DNA of 64,000 bases from Lysobacterales bacterium (GTDB lineage Bacteria > Pseudomonadota > Gammaproteobacteria > Xanthomonadales > Ahniellaceae), in NCBI GenBank assembly GCA_016182785.1, contig JACPFU010000001.1, positions 50,726 to 114,725 on the forward strand. Direction: 5' to 3'. Below, one piece after another: positions 1-7,201 of the stretch. The notes beneath the pieces are model-generated. The model saw only the letters and a list, made by a program, of their open reading frames with translations, did not search any database and had not been told where the DNA came from. Position 1 is the stretch's first letter; every line of letters begins with the position of its first letter. Both the position numbers and the translations under genes were made by a program.

Positions 1-1
1 G

Positions 2-1468
2 CGCATGAACTGCGGCCTCGGCGTGATCGCGGTGACCTACGGCGCCGGGGCGCTGAACGTGGTCAACGCCGTCGCCGGTGCCTTCGCCGAACGCTCGCCG
101 CTGGTGGTGGTCGCCGGGTGCCCGGGCGAAGTCGAGCGCCACTCCAGCCTGGTGCTGCACCACCAGGTGCGCAGCATCGATTCGCAGTGGCGCATCTTCG
201 GCGAGATCACCTGCGACCGCGTGCGCCTGACCGATGCCGAGACCGCGCCGGCGCAGATCGCGCGCGTGCTGCGCAGTTGCCGCGAGTATTCGCAGCCGGT
301 ACTGATCGAAGTGCCGCGCGACATGACCGAGCGGCCGATGGCTGCGGTGCCGATGCTGCCGCCAAGTCCGTTCGATCCGGCCGCGGTCGCCGAATGCGCG
401 ACCGAGTGGCTCGAGTGCATCCACGCCGCCAAGCGCCCGGTACTGGTGGTCGATATCGAGGTGCGGCGCTTCGGCGTCGAGGCGCAGGTGGCGGAACTGG
501 CCAAGCGTCTGGCGCTGCCGGTGCTGACCACGTTCATGGGCCGCGGCCTGCTCGCCGATCACGGCGTCGAGGTGCACGGCACCTATCTGGGCGTGGCCGG
601 TGCGGCGGAAACGACGGCGCTGCTCGACGAGTCCGACCTGCCGGTGATGCTCGGCGTGATCCCGTCCGACAGCAACTTCGGCGTTGCCGCCGAACGTTTC
701 GACTTCCGCCGCGCGCTGATCGCCGAGCATCGCGAAGCGCGCGTCAGCCACCATCTCTACCAGGACATCCCGCTGGCGGCGCTGGTGGATGCGATGCTGG
801 CGATGCTGCCACCGGCGGACGCGACGCGCACGCTGCCGCCGCCGCCGGCGTATCCCGAGGGGTTGGTCGATTCGGATCGTCCGCTGCGCGCCGCCGACCT
901 GAGCCCGGCGCTGAATGACCTGATCCGCGAGCGCGGCGCCTTCCCGCTGGTGTCGGACATCGGCGACTGCCTGTTCGCGGCGATGGAGATGCGGCCGACG
1001 CCGCTGGTCGCGCCCGGCTACTACGCGTCGATGGGTTTCGGCGTGCCGGCCGGGCTCGGCGTCGCCGCGACCACCGGCGAACGCCCGCTGATCCTGGTCG
1101 GCGACGGCGCCTTCCAGATGAGTGGCTGGGAACTCGGCAACTGCCGTCGCTACGGCTGGGACCCGATCGTGGTGGTGCTGAACAACCAGAGCTGGGAAAT
1201 GATCCGCGCGTTCCAGCCGGAGTCGCGCTGCGCCGACCTCGGCGACTGGCGCTACGCCGATCTCGCCGACGTGCTCGGCGGCCGCGGCCACCGCGTGCCG
1301 CGCCCGCGCTGCGCATTGATCGGTGGGGCGGGCGGTGGTCGGCGGCGAGTGCGCCGGCCACGAGAAACAAATCCAGCCGACGCCGATGTGCGAGATCGGC
1401 TGCCGCCCCAACTCAACAGCCGCAACGGCGAACTGCTACCGCACACCTGGCAGCCGGCTGCGCCGTAA
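2..1468 (+). CDS. TPP-dependent 2-keto acid decarboxylase (indolepyruvate/phenylpyruvate type), 5' partial, C-terminus disrupted
   Basis: The family decarboxylates aromatic or branched 2-keto acids to aldehydes with thiamine diphosphate and Mg2+. The frame is already open at the left edge, and by comparison with the family roughly the first 60 residues lie outside the window. The central TPP-fold runs from about residue 15, and the cofactor motif is clear: VGDGAFQMSGWELGN followed by VVVLNNQSW (bases about 1100-1200). Coding sense is lost just after GGRGHRV at base 1298. Beyond it the frame reads into low-complexity Arg/Gly sequence and stops at 1468, while the native tail (ending RARAAH) lies out of frame. 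The last 141 native bases recur at 3987-4127. An aminotransferase at 5.9-7.1 kb could supply the keto acid. The exact substrate cannot be told, and this copy is probably inactive. Confidence 0.7.
   Translation, partial: RMNCGLGVIAVTYGAGALNVVNAVAGAFAERSPLVVVAGCPGEVERHSSLVLHHQVRSIDSQWRIFGEITCDRVRLTDAETAPAQIARVLRSCREYSQPVLIEVPRDMTERPMAAVPMLPPSPFDPAAVAECATEWLECIHAAKRPVLVVDIEVRRFGVEAQVAELAKRLALPVLTTFMGRGLLADHGVEVHGTYLGVAGAAETTALLDESDLPVMLGVIPSDSNFGVAAERFDFRRALIAEHREARVSHHLYQDIPLAALVDAMLAMLPPADATRTLPPPPAYPEGLVDSDRPLRAADLSPALNDLIRERGAFPLVSDIGDCLFAAMEMRPTPLVAPGYYASMGFGVPAGLGVAATTGERPLILVGDGAFQMSGWELGNCRRYGWDPIVVVLNNQSWEMIRAFQPESRCADLGDWRYADLADVLGGRGHRVPRPRCALIGGAGGGRRRVRRPRETNPADADVRDRLPPQLNSRNGELLPHTWQPAAP
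1158..1298 (+). repeat. 141-bp perfect direct repeat, left copy
   Basis: These bases are identical to 3987-4127. The match begins at GGGACCCGATCGTGG and ends at CACCGCGTGC, with no mismatch. It encodes the region after the TPP motif of the decarboxylase. Beyond the perfect block both flanks continue as diverged homologues (1299-1460 against about 4216-4340), so a longer segment was once duplicated. The two copies bracket the R-M/ORF6N island. Confidence 0.95.
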
Positions 1469-1701
1469 GTACAGCCTGGCCGCTGCGGAAAGGTGGGTTG
1501 GGGGGATGCTTACGATCATTCCTGCTGTTCGACATGGTCACATCCCCGAAAGCCAAGCGCCTTCCGCGGCGTATTGGCCTCCCGCGTGACGCTAGCCCTG
1601 CCTGAGCACTGAACACGCCGACACACAGTGACCCAGCAACGCGCCAGTGTCGTAGCATTCGTATCGCTCAGAGTCGACAGTCGACCAGCAAAGCACGGAG
1701 C

Positions 1702-2346
1702 TTGAACGGAATGAATCAGGCCGCGCACAACAAGATCGTCGCCTTCATCTGGGGGATCGCCGACGATGTGTTGCGCGACCTGTTCAGGCGCGGCAAGTAC
1801 CCCGACGTCATCCTCCCGATGTGTGTCATCCGACGCATGGACGCGGTGCTCGAACCGACCAAGCAAGCCGTGCTCGATGCGAAGCAGATGCTCGACAGTG
1901 CGGGCATCGCCGAGCTGTCTCCTGAAGACATCCAGCGCATCACCAACAGCTGGCGCGTCGAAACAGCGCCGCCGCTGATCGCCAAGGTACACAAGCCGGG
2001 CAAGATCAAGGCCGATCCGATGTATGGCCTGTACGACGCCACTATTGATCGCAAGCCGGCAGTCGTCGAATACGAACCCGATCCCGATCTCCGCGACAGC
2101 GAGCAGGTGCCGCTACTGGAACCCGGCGGCATCGAAGCTTTCATCCGGCGCGAAGTGCTGCCCTACACGCCGGACGCTTGGGTCAAGCGCGACGCGACCA
2201 AGATCGGCTACGAAATCAGCTTCACCCGCCACTTCTACAAGCCGCAGCCACTGCGCACGCTGGCGGAAATTCGCGCCGACATCCTGGCGATCGAGAATGA
2301 GGCCGAGGGGCTGCTCGATGGATTGCTCAAAGGACCGCAGTCGTGA
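1702..2346 (+). CDS. hsdM: Internally deleted type I R-M methyltransferase subunit (mini-HsdM)
   Basis: HsdM is normally a 500-750 residue N6-adenine methyltransferase that works with HsdS and HsdR. This ORF is 214 residues. Residues 1 to about 67 match the N-terminal helical domain (MNQAAHNKIVAFIWGIADD, then VILPMCVIRRMDAVLEPT). From about residue 90 it matches the extreme C-terminus (VETAPPLIAKVHKPGK, GIEAFIRREVLPYTPDAW, SFTRHFYKPQPLRT). The whole SAM-binding and catalytic core, including the NPPY motif, is missing, yet the frame is preserved. The stop overlaps the GTG of the next gene in a GTGA arrangement, so the two are translationally coupled. The 233 bases upstream of it show no gene and presumably hold its promoter. 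It cannot methylate DNA alone. It is either a remnant or a retained interaction module. Confidence 0.8.
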   Translation: MNGMNQAAHNKIVAFIWGIADDVLRDLFRRGKYPDVILPMCVIRRMDAVLEPTKQAVLDAKQMLDSAGIAELSPEDIQRITNSWRVETAPPLIAKVHKPGKIKADPMYGLYDATIDRKPAVVEYEPDPDLRDSEQVPLLEPGGIEAFIRREVLPYTPDAWVKRDATKIGYEISFTRHFYKPQPLRTLAEIRADILAIENEAEGLLDGLLKGPQS

Positions 2347-3488
2347 CGAAGAGATCCCGTTCTGCCCCCCAAGCACTCAAGCCGAACAAGCTTCAACCCG
2401 CGAGTCACGAACAGCCGGGCCGCGTCGCTGGGGCAGAGGCGCCTGTCATCGTTGACGAGGCAGCGCTCCTCACCGACTTGAGGGAACTGATCCGCTCTGC
2501 TCGCCAACGGATTGCCACGGTGGCGAACTCGACCGCGACCCTGCTGTACTGGCACCTGGGGCGCCGGTTGCTCACGGAAAATCTCCAGGGCGTTCGTGCG
2601 GCGTATGGGAAACAAATTCTCGCGACAGTGTCGCGAGAATTGACAGCAGAGTTTGGAGGAGGCTTTGGGTACGCCACCGTGAATCGTGCCATCCAGTTCT
2701 CTGAGTGCTTCACCGACCTGGCAATTGTGTCGGCGCTGTCGACACAATTGAGCTGGAGCCACTTCGTCGAACTGCTGCCGATCAAGGACCATCTGGCCCG
2801 AGACTTCTACGCAGAGATTTGCCGCATCGAGCGCTGGAACGTGCGCACACTGAGGACGAAAATCGGCGGCATGCTATTCCAACGCACGGCGTTGTCAAAG
2901 AAGCCAGAAGCCGTCATCTCGGCAGAAATCGGCAAACTTCGCGACGGGCAGATGAGCCCCGACATCGTATTTCGCGACCCCTATCTGCTCGACCTGCTCG
3001 GTTTGAAGGGCGCTTACAACGAGCACGATCTCGAGAGCGCCATCCTGCGCGAAATTGAAGGTGTCCTGCTCGAATTGGGCGCCGGCTTCGCGTTCGTCGC
3101 TCGGCAAAAGCGCATGAGCGTCGGTAAGGACGATTTCCATCTCGACCTGCTGTTCTTCCACCGCCACCTGCGCCGGTTGATCGCCGTCGAGTTGAAACTG
3201 GAATCCTTCCAGCCTGCGCATGTCGGCCAGATGGAGCTGTACCTGCGCTGGTTGGATAGGCACGAACGCGTTCCCGGCGAAGAAGCGCCGATCGGACTCA
3301 TCCTGTGTGCTTCCGCCGACGCCGAACAGGTGGAGCTGCTCCAGCTCGACGCCAAATCCATCCGCGTCAGCGAGTACCTGACGGAGTTGCCGCCGCTACC
3401 GCTGCTGCGCGCCCGGCTGCACCAGGCGATAGAACACGCCAGGGAGAGCGCTGCCCGACGACCACAGGATGCCGAGGGTCGTCCATGA
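2343..3488 (+). CDS. DUF1016 / YhcG-type PDDEXK nuclease domain protein
   Basis: This 381-residue protein has the two-part DUF1016 layout. An N-terminal domain (about residues 35-185) contains LLYWHLGRRLLTE, YGKQILATVSREL, FGYATVNRAIQFSE and LSWSHFVELLPIK. A C-terminal PDDEXK-like nuclease fold (about residues 210-360) contains DLLGL, the acidic pair in DDFHLDLLFFHRHLRRL, and VAVELKLE-like IAVELKLESFQPAH, giving the D...ExK arrangement. Family members often sit inside type I R-M loci between hsdM and hsdS, which fits the position here. The start is GTG at 2343, overlapping the hsdM stop by four bases. The gene itself looks intact. Its activity is not established by the sequence, and its R-M partners are lost or deleted here. 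Confidence 0.85.
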   Translation: MTKRSRSAPQALKPNKLQPASHEQPGRVAGAEAPVIVDEAALLTDLRELIRSARQRIATVANSTATLLYWHLGRRLLTENLQGVRAAYGKQILATVSRELTAEFGGGFGYATVNRAIQFSECFTDLAIVSALSTQLSWSHFVELLPIKDHLARDFYAEICRIERWNVRTLRTKIGGMLFQRTALSKKPEAVISAEIGKLRDGQMSPDIVFRDPYLLDLLGLKGAYNEHDLESAILREIEGVLLELGAGFAFVARQKRMSVGKDDFHLDLLFFHRHLRRLIAVELKLESFQPAHVGQMELYLRWLDRHERVPGEEAPIGLILCASADAEQVELLQLDAKSIRVSEYLTELPPLPLLRARLHQAIEHARESAARRPQDAEGRP

Positions 3489-3742
3489 GCGAGTACGCCG
3501 ACCCCCGCAAAGCAATCGACTTGTCCGCTGAGCGCGTACAGGCGCTCCAGCAGCAGGCTGTGCGGCAATACCAACCAGTCGTTGATGACATCTTGCGCAC
3601 CCGCTCTAGCGATAGCCAGCACATAGAGCAAACGCTCGATGGCCTGCTCGACTTCTGCAGTAGCGAACACGTGCTGCATCCGTGCGCCGTGTTCCGTGAA
3701 GACGCGGGGCGCATAACGCCGACCGCCTCGTTTGGCGTTTGA
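3485..3742 (+). CDS. Small R-M-locus-associated protein, C-terminally truncated and fused to unrelated sequence
   Basis: ATG at 3485 overlaps the preceding stop (ATGA), so this is the third member of the coupled mini-operon. The first 60-65 residues (MSEYADPRKAIDLSAERVQ ... RQYQPVVDDILRT ... HIEQTLDGLLDFC) resemble a small uncharacterised protein that I recall from between DUF1016 and hsdS genes in type I loci. Homology beyond about base 3670 is lost: the rest (HPCAVFREDAGRITPTASFGV) is antisense to the ORF6N remnant. The gene was therefore cut and joined to foreign DNA. Function is unknown. Confidence 0.55.
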   Translation: MSEYADPRKAIDLSAERVQALQQQAVRQYQPVVDDILRTRSSDSQHIEQTLDGLLDFCSSEHVLHPCAVFREDAGRITPTASFGV

Positions 3743-3967
3743 GGTCGCAGATTGCGACCTCAAAGCGACGAACTCGTCATCGCTGAGCACGAACATGAAG
3801 TCTTCCGGAAACTTCGCGAGGTTGCGCTTGATCGCCTCGTTGAATCGCTTCGTCGGCACGCCATAGAGCGCGGCGAGGTCGGCATCGACAATGACGCGCT
3901 GACCGCGCATCGAGAGGCTGCGCAGTGTGATGGCTTCCGCCGCAGGCAACCGCGGCGGTGTGCTCAT
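3680..3967 (-). pseudogene. ORF6N-domain (phage-type DNA-binding) gene fragment, N-terminal part
   Basis: Read from ATG at 3967 on the minus strand, the product begins MSTPPRLPAAEAITLRSL, then RVIVDADLAALYGV, FNEAIKRNLAKFPEDFMF, LSDDEFVALRSQSATS, RRYAPRVFTEHGARM. This is the ORF6N domain typical of phage antirepressor-like proteins and toxin-locus regulators. At about 3680 the homology stops and the frame runs on antisense to the truncated small gene without a meaningful C-terminus. The normal continuation (an L-N-S-P-R-A, V-V-R-A-F segment) is missing here, and a related one appears in the second fragment at 4322-4545. Confidence 0.65.
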
Positions 3968-3986
3968 TGGCGTCCTCCCGGGTTCC

Positions 3987-4127
3987 GGGACCCGATCGTG
4001 GTGGTGCTGAACAACCAGAGCTGGGAAATGATCCGCGCGTTCCAGCCGGAGTCGCGCTGCGCCGACCTCGGCGACTGGCGCTACGCCGATCTCGCCGACG
4101 TGCTCGGCGGCCGCGGCCACCGCGTGC
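3987..4127 (+). repeat. 141-bp perfect direct repeat, right copy
   Basis: Identical to 1158-1298. It continues into a different remainder of the decarboxylase gene than the left copy does. The sequence just before it (3968-3986) is unrelated to the left flank, so the left end of the repeat is a clean breakpoint. Confidence 0.95.
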
Positions 4128-4235
4128 GGCCGCTTCCAGCTCATCGAAATGATGATCGCCCCCGGCGACTGCACCCCGACCCTGCAACGCTTCTCCGACG
4201 GCATCCGCGCCCTGCGCGCCCGCGCCGCGCATTGA
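3987..4235 (+). pseudogene. 3'-end remnant of the TPP-dependent decarboxylase gene
   Basis: The first 141 bases duplicate the decarboxylase coding sequence. After GHRV, a small deletion (about 15-20 codons by family comparison, net frameshift) joins it to the native C-terminus, readable one frame over from base 4128: GRFQLIEMMIAPGDCTPTLQ, then RFSDGIRALRARAAH and TGA at 4233-4235. It has no start of its own and cannot be a working gene. It shows what the left copy's tail originally looked like. Confidence 0.8.
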
Positions 4236-4321
4236 TCGTCGTGGCGGGCGGTGGTGGATGACGTGCCTGCCGACCAAGCGCAACCGCCGCATCGGCGAAC
4301 GGCTGCCGCACACCCGGCCGC

Positions 4322-4545
4322 CCGTTGCGCCGCAGGCGCAGCTGCACGAACGCGCGCACGACCTACACCGAGATCGCGATGGCGCGCGGGTTGTTGAGCA
4401 GCAGGGCGGCCATCAGTGCGCCGTGCTCGGTGAAGACGTTCGGCAGCTCGTTGCGATGCTGGCCGCGTCCGGTCTTTGAGGTCGCACTGTGCGACCTCGA
4501 AGCCACCCACTCCTCCCCGGTCAGCGTGAACATGCAGTCTTCCGG
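4322..4545 (-). pseudogene. Second ORF6N-family fragment with an in-frame stop
   Basis: Minus-strand translation gives PEDCMFTLTGEEW, ASRSHSATSK, ELPNVFTEHGALMAALLLNN, PRAIAISV, stop, VVRAFVQLRLRRNG. The FTEHGALMAA...NNPRAI...VVRAFVQLR order is the ORF6N C-terminal half. A TAG replaces the expected Tyr codon before VVRAF, and no start is present. It overlaps in content with the fragment at 3680-3967 but differs in sequence (FTLTGEEW against FVLSDDEF), so it comes from a paralogue and not from the same gene. Bases 4546-4687 downstream hold nothing recognisable apart from the next gene's leader. Confidence 0.6.
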
Positions 4546-4687
4546 CTCAGGTCAACCTCAGTCAGCATCTTGAGAGCCCTATACTGCTCGCCAGATCGCG
4601 GCAAGCCGGAGGCCGGCTGGGTCACCGATCGCAATACGGGTCTGATCAGGCCGATGCTTGTTCGGAGATCTCCCGAAGGAGGGCGTG

Positions 4688-5755
4688 ATGCGTAACCGGT
4701 GGTGTTCTCGCGGTAGGGCGTTGCAGACGGTGTGCATCGGCGCACTCTTGATCGGGCCGGTCCATGCCGCCCCATTTGCCTACATTGCCAATCAGAACAG
4801 CGGCACCGTCTCGGTGATCGACACCGCCAGCAACGCTGTGGTCGCCTCTCCCACGGTGGGAACGGGACCGTTCGGCCTGGTGGTCAGTCCGGACGGCACC
4901 AGCGTGTATGTCGTGAATAACGGCGGCGGCACCGTTTCGGTGATCGACACCGCCACCAACACCGTCGTGGGTTCCCCGATCACGGTGGGGGCTGGGCCGC
5001 AGGGCGCTGCCGTCACTCCGGATGGCACCCGGCTCTACGTCACGAATACCGGCGCCGGCAGTGTCTCGGTGATCGACACCACGACCAACACGGTGGTGAC
5101 GGCTCCCATCGTGGTGGGCACCAACCCGGCCGGCTTGGCCATTACCCCGGACGGCACCAGGGTCTACGTCGCGAATTGGGGAAGCAACGACGTCTCGGTG
5201 ATCGACACTGCCACCGACACCGTTGTCGGTGCCACCATTCCGACGGGCGCAAGTCCGTATGGCGTGGCCGTCTCCCCGGACGGAGCCAGGATCTACGTGG
5301 CCAATTCCTACAACGGCGAGGGTGGCAACTCCGTCTCGGTGATCGACACCGCCACCAACAGCGTGGTCGCCACCCCAGCGGTCGGGGCTGGGCCAGTCGG
5401 CGTAGCCGTTTCGCCTGGGGGCACCCGGGTCTATGTCGCAAACCAGCTCAGCAGCAATGTCTCGGTGATCGACACCGCAACCAATACCGTGCTTGGCGCG
5501 CCCATCCCCGTCGGTGGCTACCCTACGGGTCTGGCGATCACGCCGGGTGGAAGCCGAATCTACGTCGCGAACTGGAGCAGCGACACCGTCTCGGTCATCG
5601 ACACCGCCAGCAACGGCGTAGTGGGTGCTCCAATTCCGGTGGGCGATGCGCCGGTTGCCCTCGGGTTGTTCATTCAGGCGGTCGTTCCGCATTGGATCTT
5701 CGCCAACGGCTTCGAGTCAGCCGGCGCGCCGATACGAAGCACAGTCTGGCCCTGA
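4688..5755 (+). CDS. Secreted YVTN-type beta-propeller repeat protein
   Basis: This 355-residue protein has a clear signal peptide (MRNRWCSRGRALQTVCIGAL ... GPVHA). ATG at 4688 is preceded by AGGAGG. An upstream TTG at 4658 is in frame but has no Shine-Dalgarno. The mature part is seven near-identical blades of about 42-46 residues, each containing VSVIDTATNTVV-like strands followed by PxGLAITPDGTRVYVANW-like strands. This is the YVTN beta-propeller pattern seen in surface and periplasmic proteins. The C-terminus HWIFANGFESAGAPIRSTVWP-like tail carries FANGFES, comparable to the FADGFE end of the GH44 enzyme in this window. Ligand and role are unknown, and the propeller suggests binding or scaffolding outside the cell. 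Confidence 0.8.
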   Translation: MRNRWCSRGRALQTVCIGALLIGPVHAAPFAYIANQNSGTVSVIDTASNAVVASPTVGTGPFGLVVSPDGTSVYVVNNGGGTVSVIDTATNTVVGSPITVGAGPQGAAVTPDGTRLYVTNTGAGSVSVIDTTTNTVVTAPIVVGTNPAGLAITPDGTRVYVANWGSNDVSVIDTATDTVVGATIPTGASPYGVAVSPDGARIYVANSYNGEGGNSVSVIDTATNSVVATPAVGAGPVGVAVSPGGTRVYVANQLSSNVSVIDTATNTVLGAPIPVGGYPTGLAITPGGSRIYVANWSSDTVSVIDTASNGVVGAPIPVGDAPVALGLFIQAVVPHWIFANGFESAGAPIRSTVWP

Positions 5756-5939
5756 CGTCAGAGGCCAACCGACGGTTCCCGCAGGTGCTGATCGTCCGTC
5801 TGCGGAAGCTGGCTGGTCGGTCAGTGCCCTGTCGCCGCGCATGGCGCGCGATTTCAGGTCCTCATGAATCAGCGCCCAGCCAAGCGCTTCGTGGTGCCTT
5901 CCTCCCGATCATGCCCGCACCGAGTTCCCCAGGTCGTGC

Positions 5940-7133
5940 TCAGTCGCGCAAGACGCTGGCGACGGCGTGGGCGAAGTGGGGGAGGTTGCGGGGGGCGAGG
6001 CCGGCGATGTTGATGCGGCTGCTGTCGAGCATGTAGACCGCGAACTCGTCGCGCAGGCGGGTGATCTGGGCTGGCGTCAGGCCGAGGAAGGAGAACATGC
6101 CGCGTTGCCGCGCGATGAAGCCGAAGTCGCGGTTGGCGCCGGCGGCGGCCAGTTGGGCGACGGCGCCGGTGCGCATGGCGGTAATGCGTTCGCGCATCGA
6201 TGCGAGTTCCTGCAGCCACTGCGTGCGCAGCGCCGGTCGCGTCAGGATGCGCGCGACCAGCGCGGCGCCGTGCGCGGGCGGCATCGAGTAGATGTTGCGC
6301 ACGCCGGTCAGCAGCACCGATCCCGCGGCTGCGGCCTGCGCCGGGTTGGCGGCGAGCAGGCTGATCGCGCCGGTACGTTCGCGGTAGAGGCCGAAGTTCT
6401 TCGAACAGGAGGTCGCGAGCAGCAGTTCCGGCAGCCGTTCCGCGAGCAGACGCGGCCCGTGCGCGTCGGCATCGAGCCCTTCGCCGAAGCCCTGGTAGGC
6501 CATGTCGATGAAGGGCAGGAAGCCGCGCTTCAACGCCAGCTCGGCGATCGCCGGCCACAGCTCCGCCGGAACGTCGACGCCGCTCGGGTTGTGGCAGCAG
6601 GCGTGCAGCACGACGACATCGTTGGCCGGAACTTCGGCGAGCGCGGCGAGCATGGCGTCGCCACGCAGCGTCTGCTTCGCGGCGTCGTAGTACGGGAATT
6701 CGCGCATCGCCAGGCCGGCGGCGCGGAACACGGCAGCGTGGTTGGCCCAGGTCGAGTCCGGCAGCCACAGCGTCGCGTCCGGGCGACTGCGCTTGAGCAG
6801 GTCGGCGGCGACGCGCAGCGCTGCGGTGCCGCCCGGGGTCTGCGCGGTGAACACGCGGCGGTCGCGCAGGACGGCGTGGTCGCCGAGCGCGAGCGACTCG
6901 ATCGCGGCATTGAACTCGGCATCGCCGGCCATGCCCTGGTAGGTCTTGGTGGTCTCCTCGGCCAGGCGCATCTGCTCGGCCGCGCGCACGCAGTCGAGGA
7001 TCGGGGTGTGGCCGTCGGCGTCGCGGAACACGCCGACGCCGAGGTCGATGCGCTCGGCGCGCGAATCGGCGCGGAAGCGCGCCATCAGGCCGAGGATGGG
7101 ATCGTCGGGCGCGGTCTGCAGATGCTCGAACAT
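5940..7133 (-). CDS. Aromatic/aspartate aminotransferase (class I, fold type I PLP enzyme)
   Basis: This 397-residue protein has the length and features of TyrB/AspC enzymes, which exchange the amino group of aromatic or acidic amino acids with 2-oxoglutarate in the cytoplasm. Visible are the N-terminal DPILGLMARFRAD segment, the glycine-rich TPGGTAALR loop, WLPDSTWANH, the HACCHNPSGVD motif with the conserved Asn, DMAYQGFGEG with the PLP-ring Asp/Tyr, and the Schiff-base lysine in ATSCSKNFGLYRERTGA. The C-terminal Arg lies in DSSRINIAGL. The start MFEHLQTAP fits the family, and a longer upstream reading frame is a GC-driven extension. Substrate preference is not certain. Proximity to the keto-acid decarboxylase suggests aromatic amino acid catabolism. 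Confidence 0.9.
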   Translation of the reverse strand: MFEHLQTAPDDPILGLMARFRADSRAERIDLGVGVFRDADGHTPILDCVRAAEQMRLAEETTKTYQGMAGDAEFNAAIESLALGDHAVLRDRRVFTAQTPGGTAALRVAADLLKRSRPDATLWLPDSTWANHAAVFRAAGLAMREFPYYDAAKQTLRGDAMLAALAEVPANDVVVLHACCHNPSGVDVPAELWPAIAELALKRGFLPFIDMAYQGFGEGLDADAHGPRLLAERLPELLLATSCSKNFGLYRERTGAISLLAANPAQAAAAGSVLLTGVRNIYSMPPAHGAALVARILTRPALRTQWLQELASMRERITAMRTGAVAQLAAAGANRDFGFIARQRGMFSFLGLTPAQITRLRDEFAVYMLDSSRINIAGLAPRNLPHFAHAVASVLRD

Positions 7134-7201
7134 CGAAGCCTCGTTGGCGGTTGCGGGAGGACGCGAGCGTAGCGCGGCAGACGCCGCGGCTCGTGTCCGC
7201 A

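Noticed and set aside
3014..4510. A 498-codon minus-strand frame containing the ORF6N domain
   Set aside because: The ORF6N part is a fragment. The beginning is antisense to the decarboxylase repeat and the end is antisense to the DUF1016 gene, so it is not one protein.
4688..5700. Regular DNA repeats suggestive of a CRISPR array
   Set aside because: The repeats (about 130-bp period, TCTCGGTGATCGACACC core) are coding and correspond to beta-propeller blades. Spacing is too long and there are no unique spacers or cas genes.
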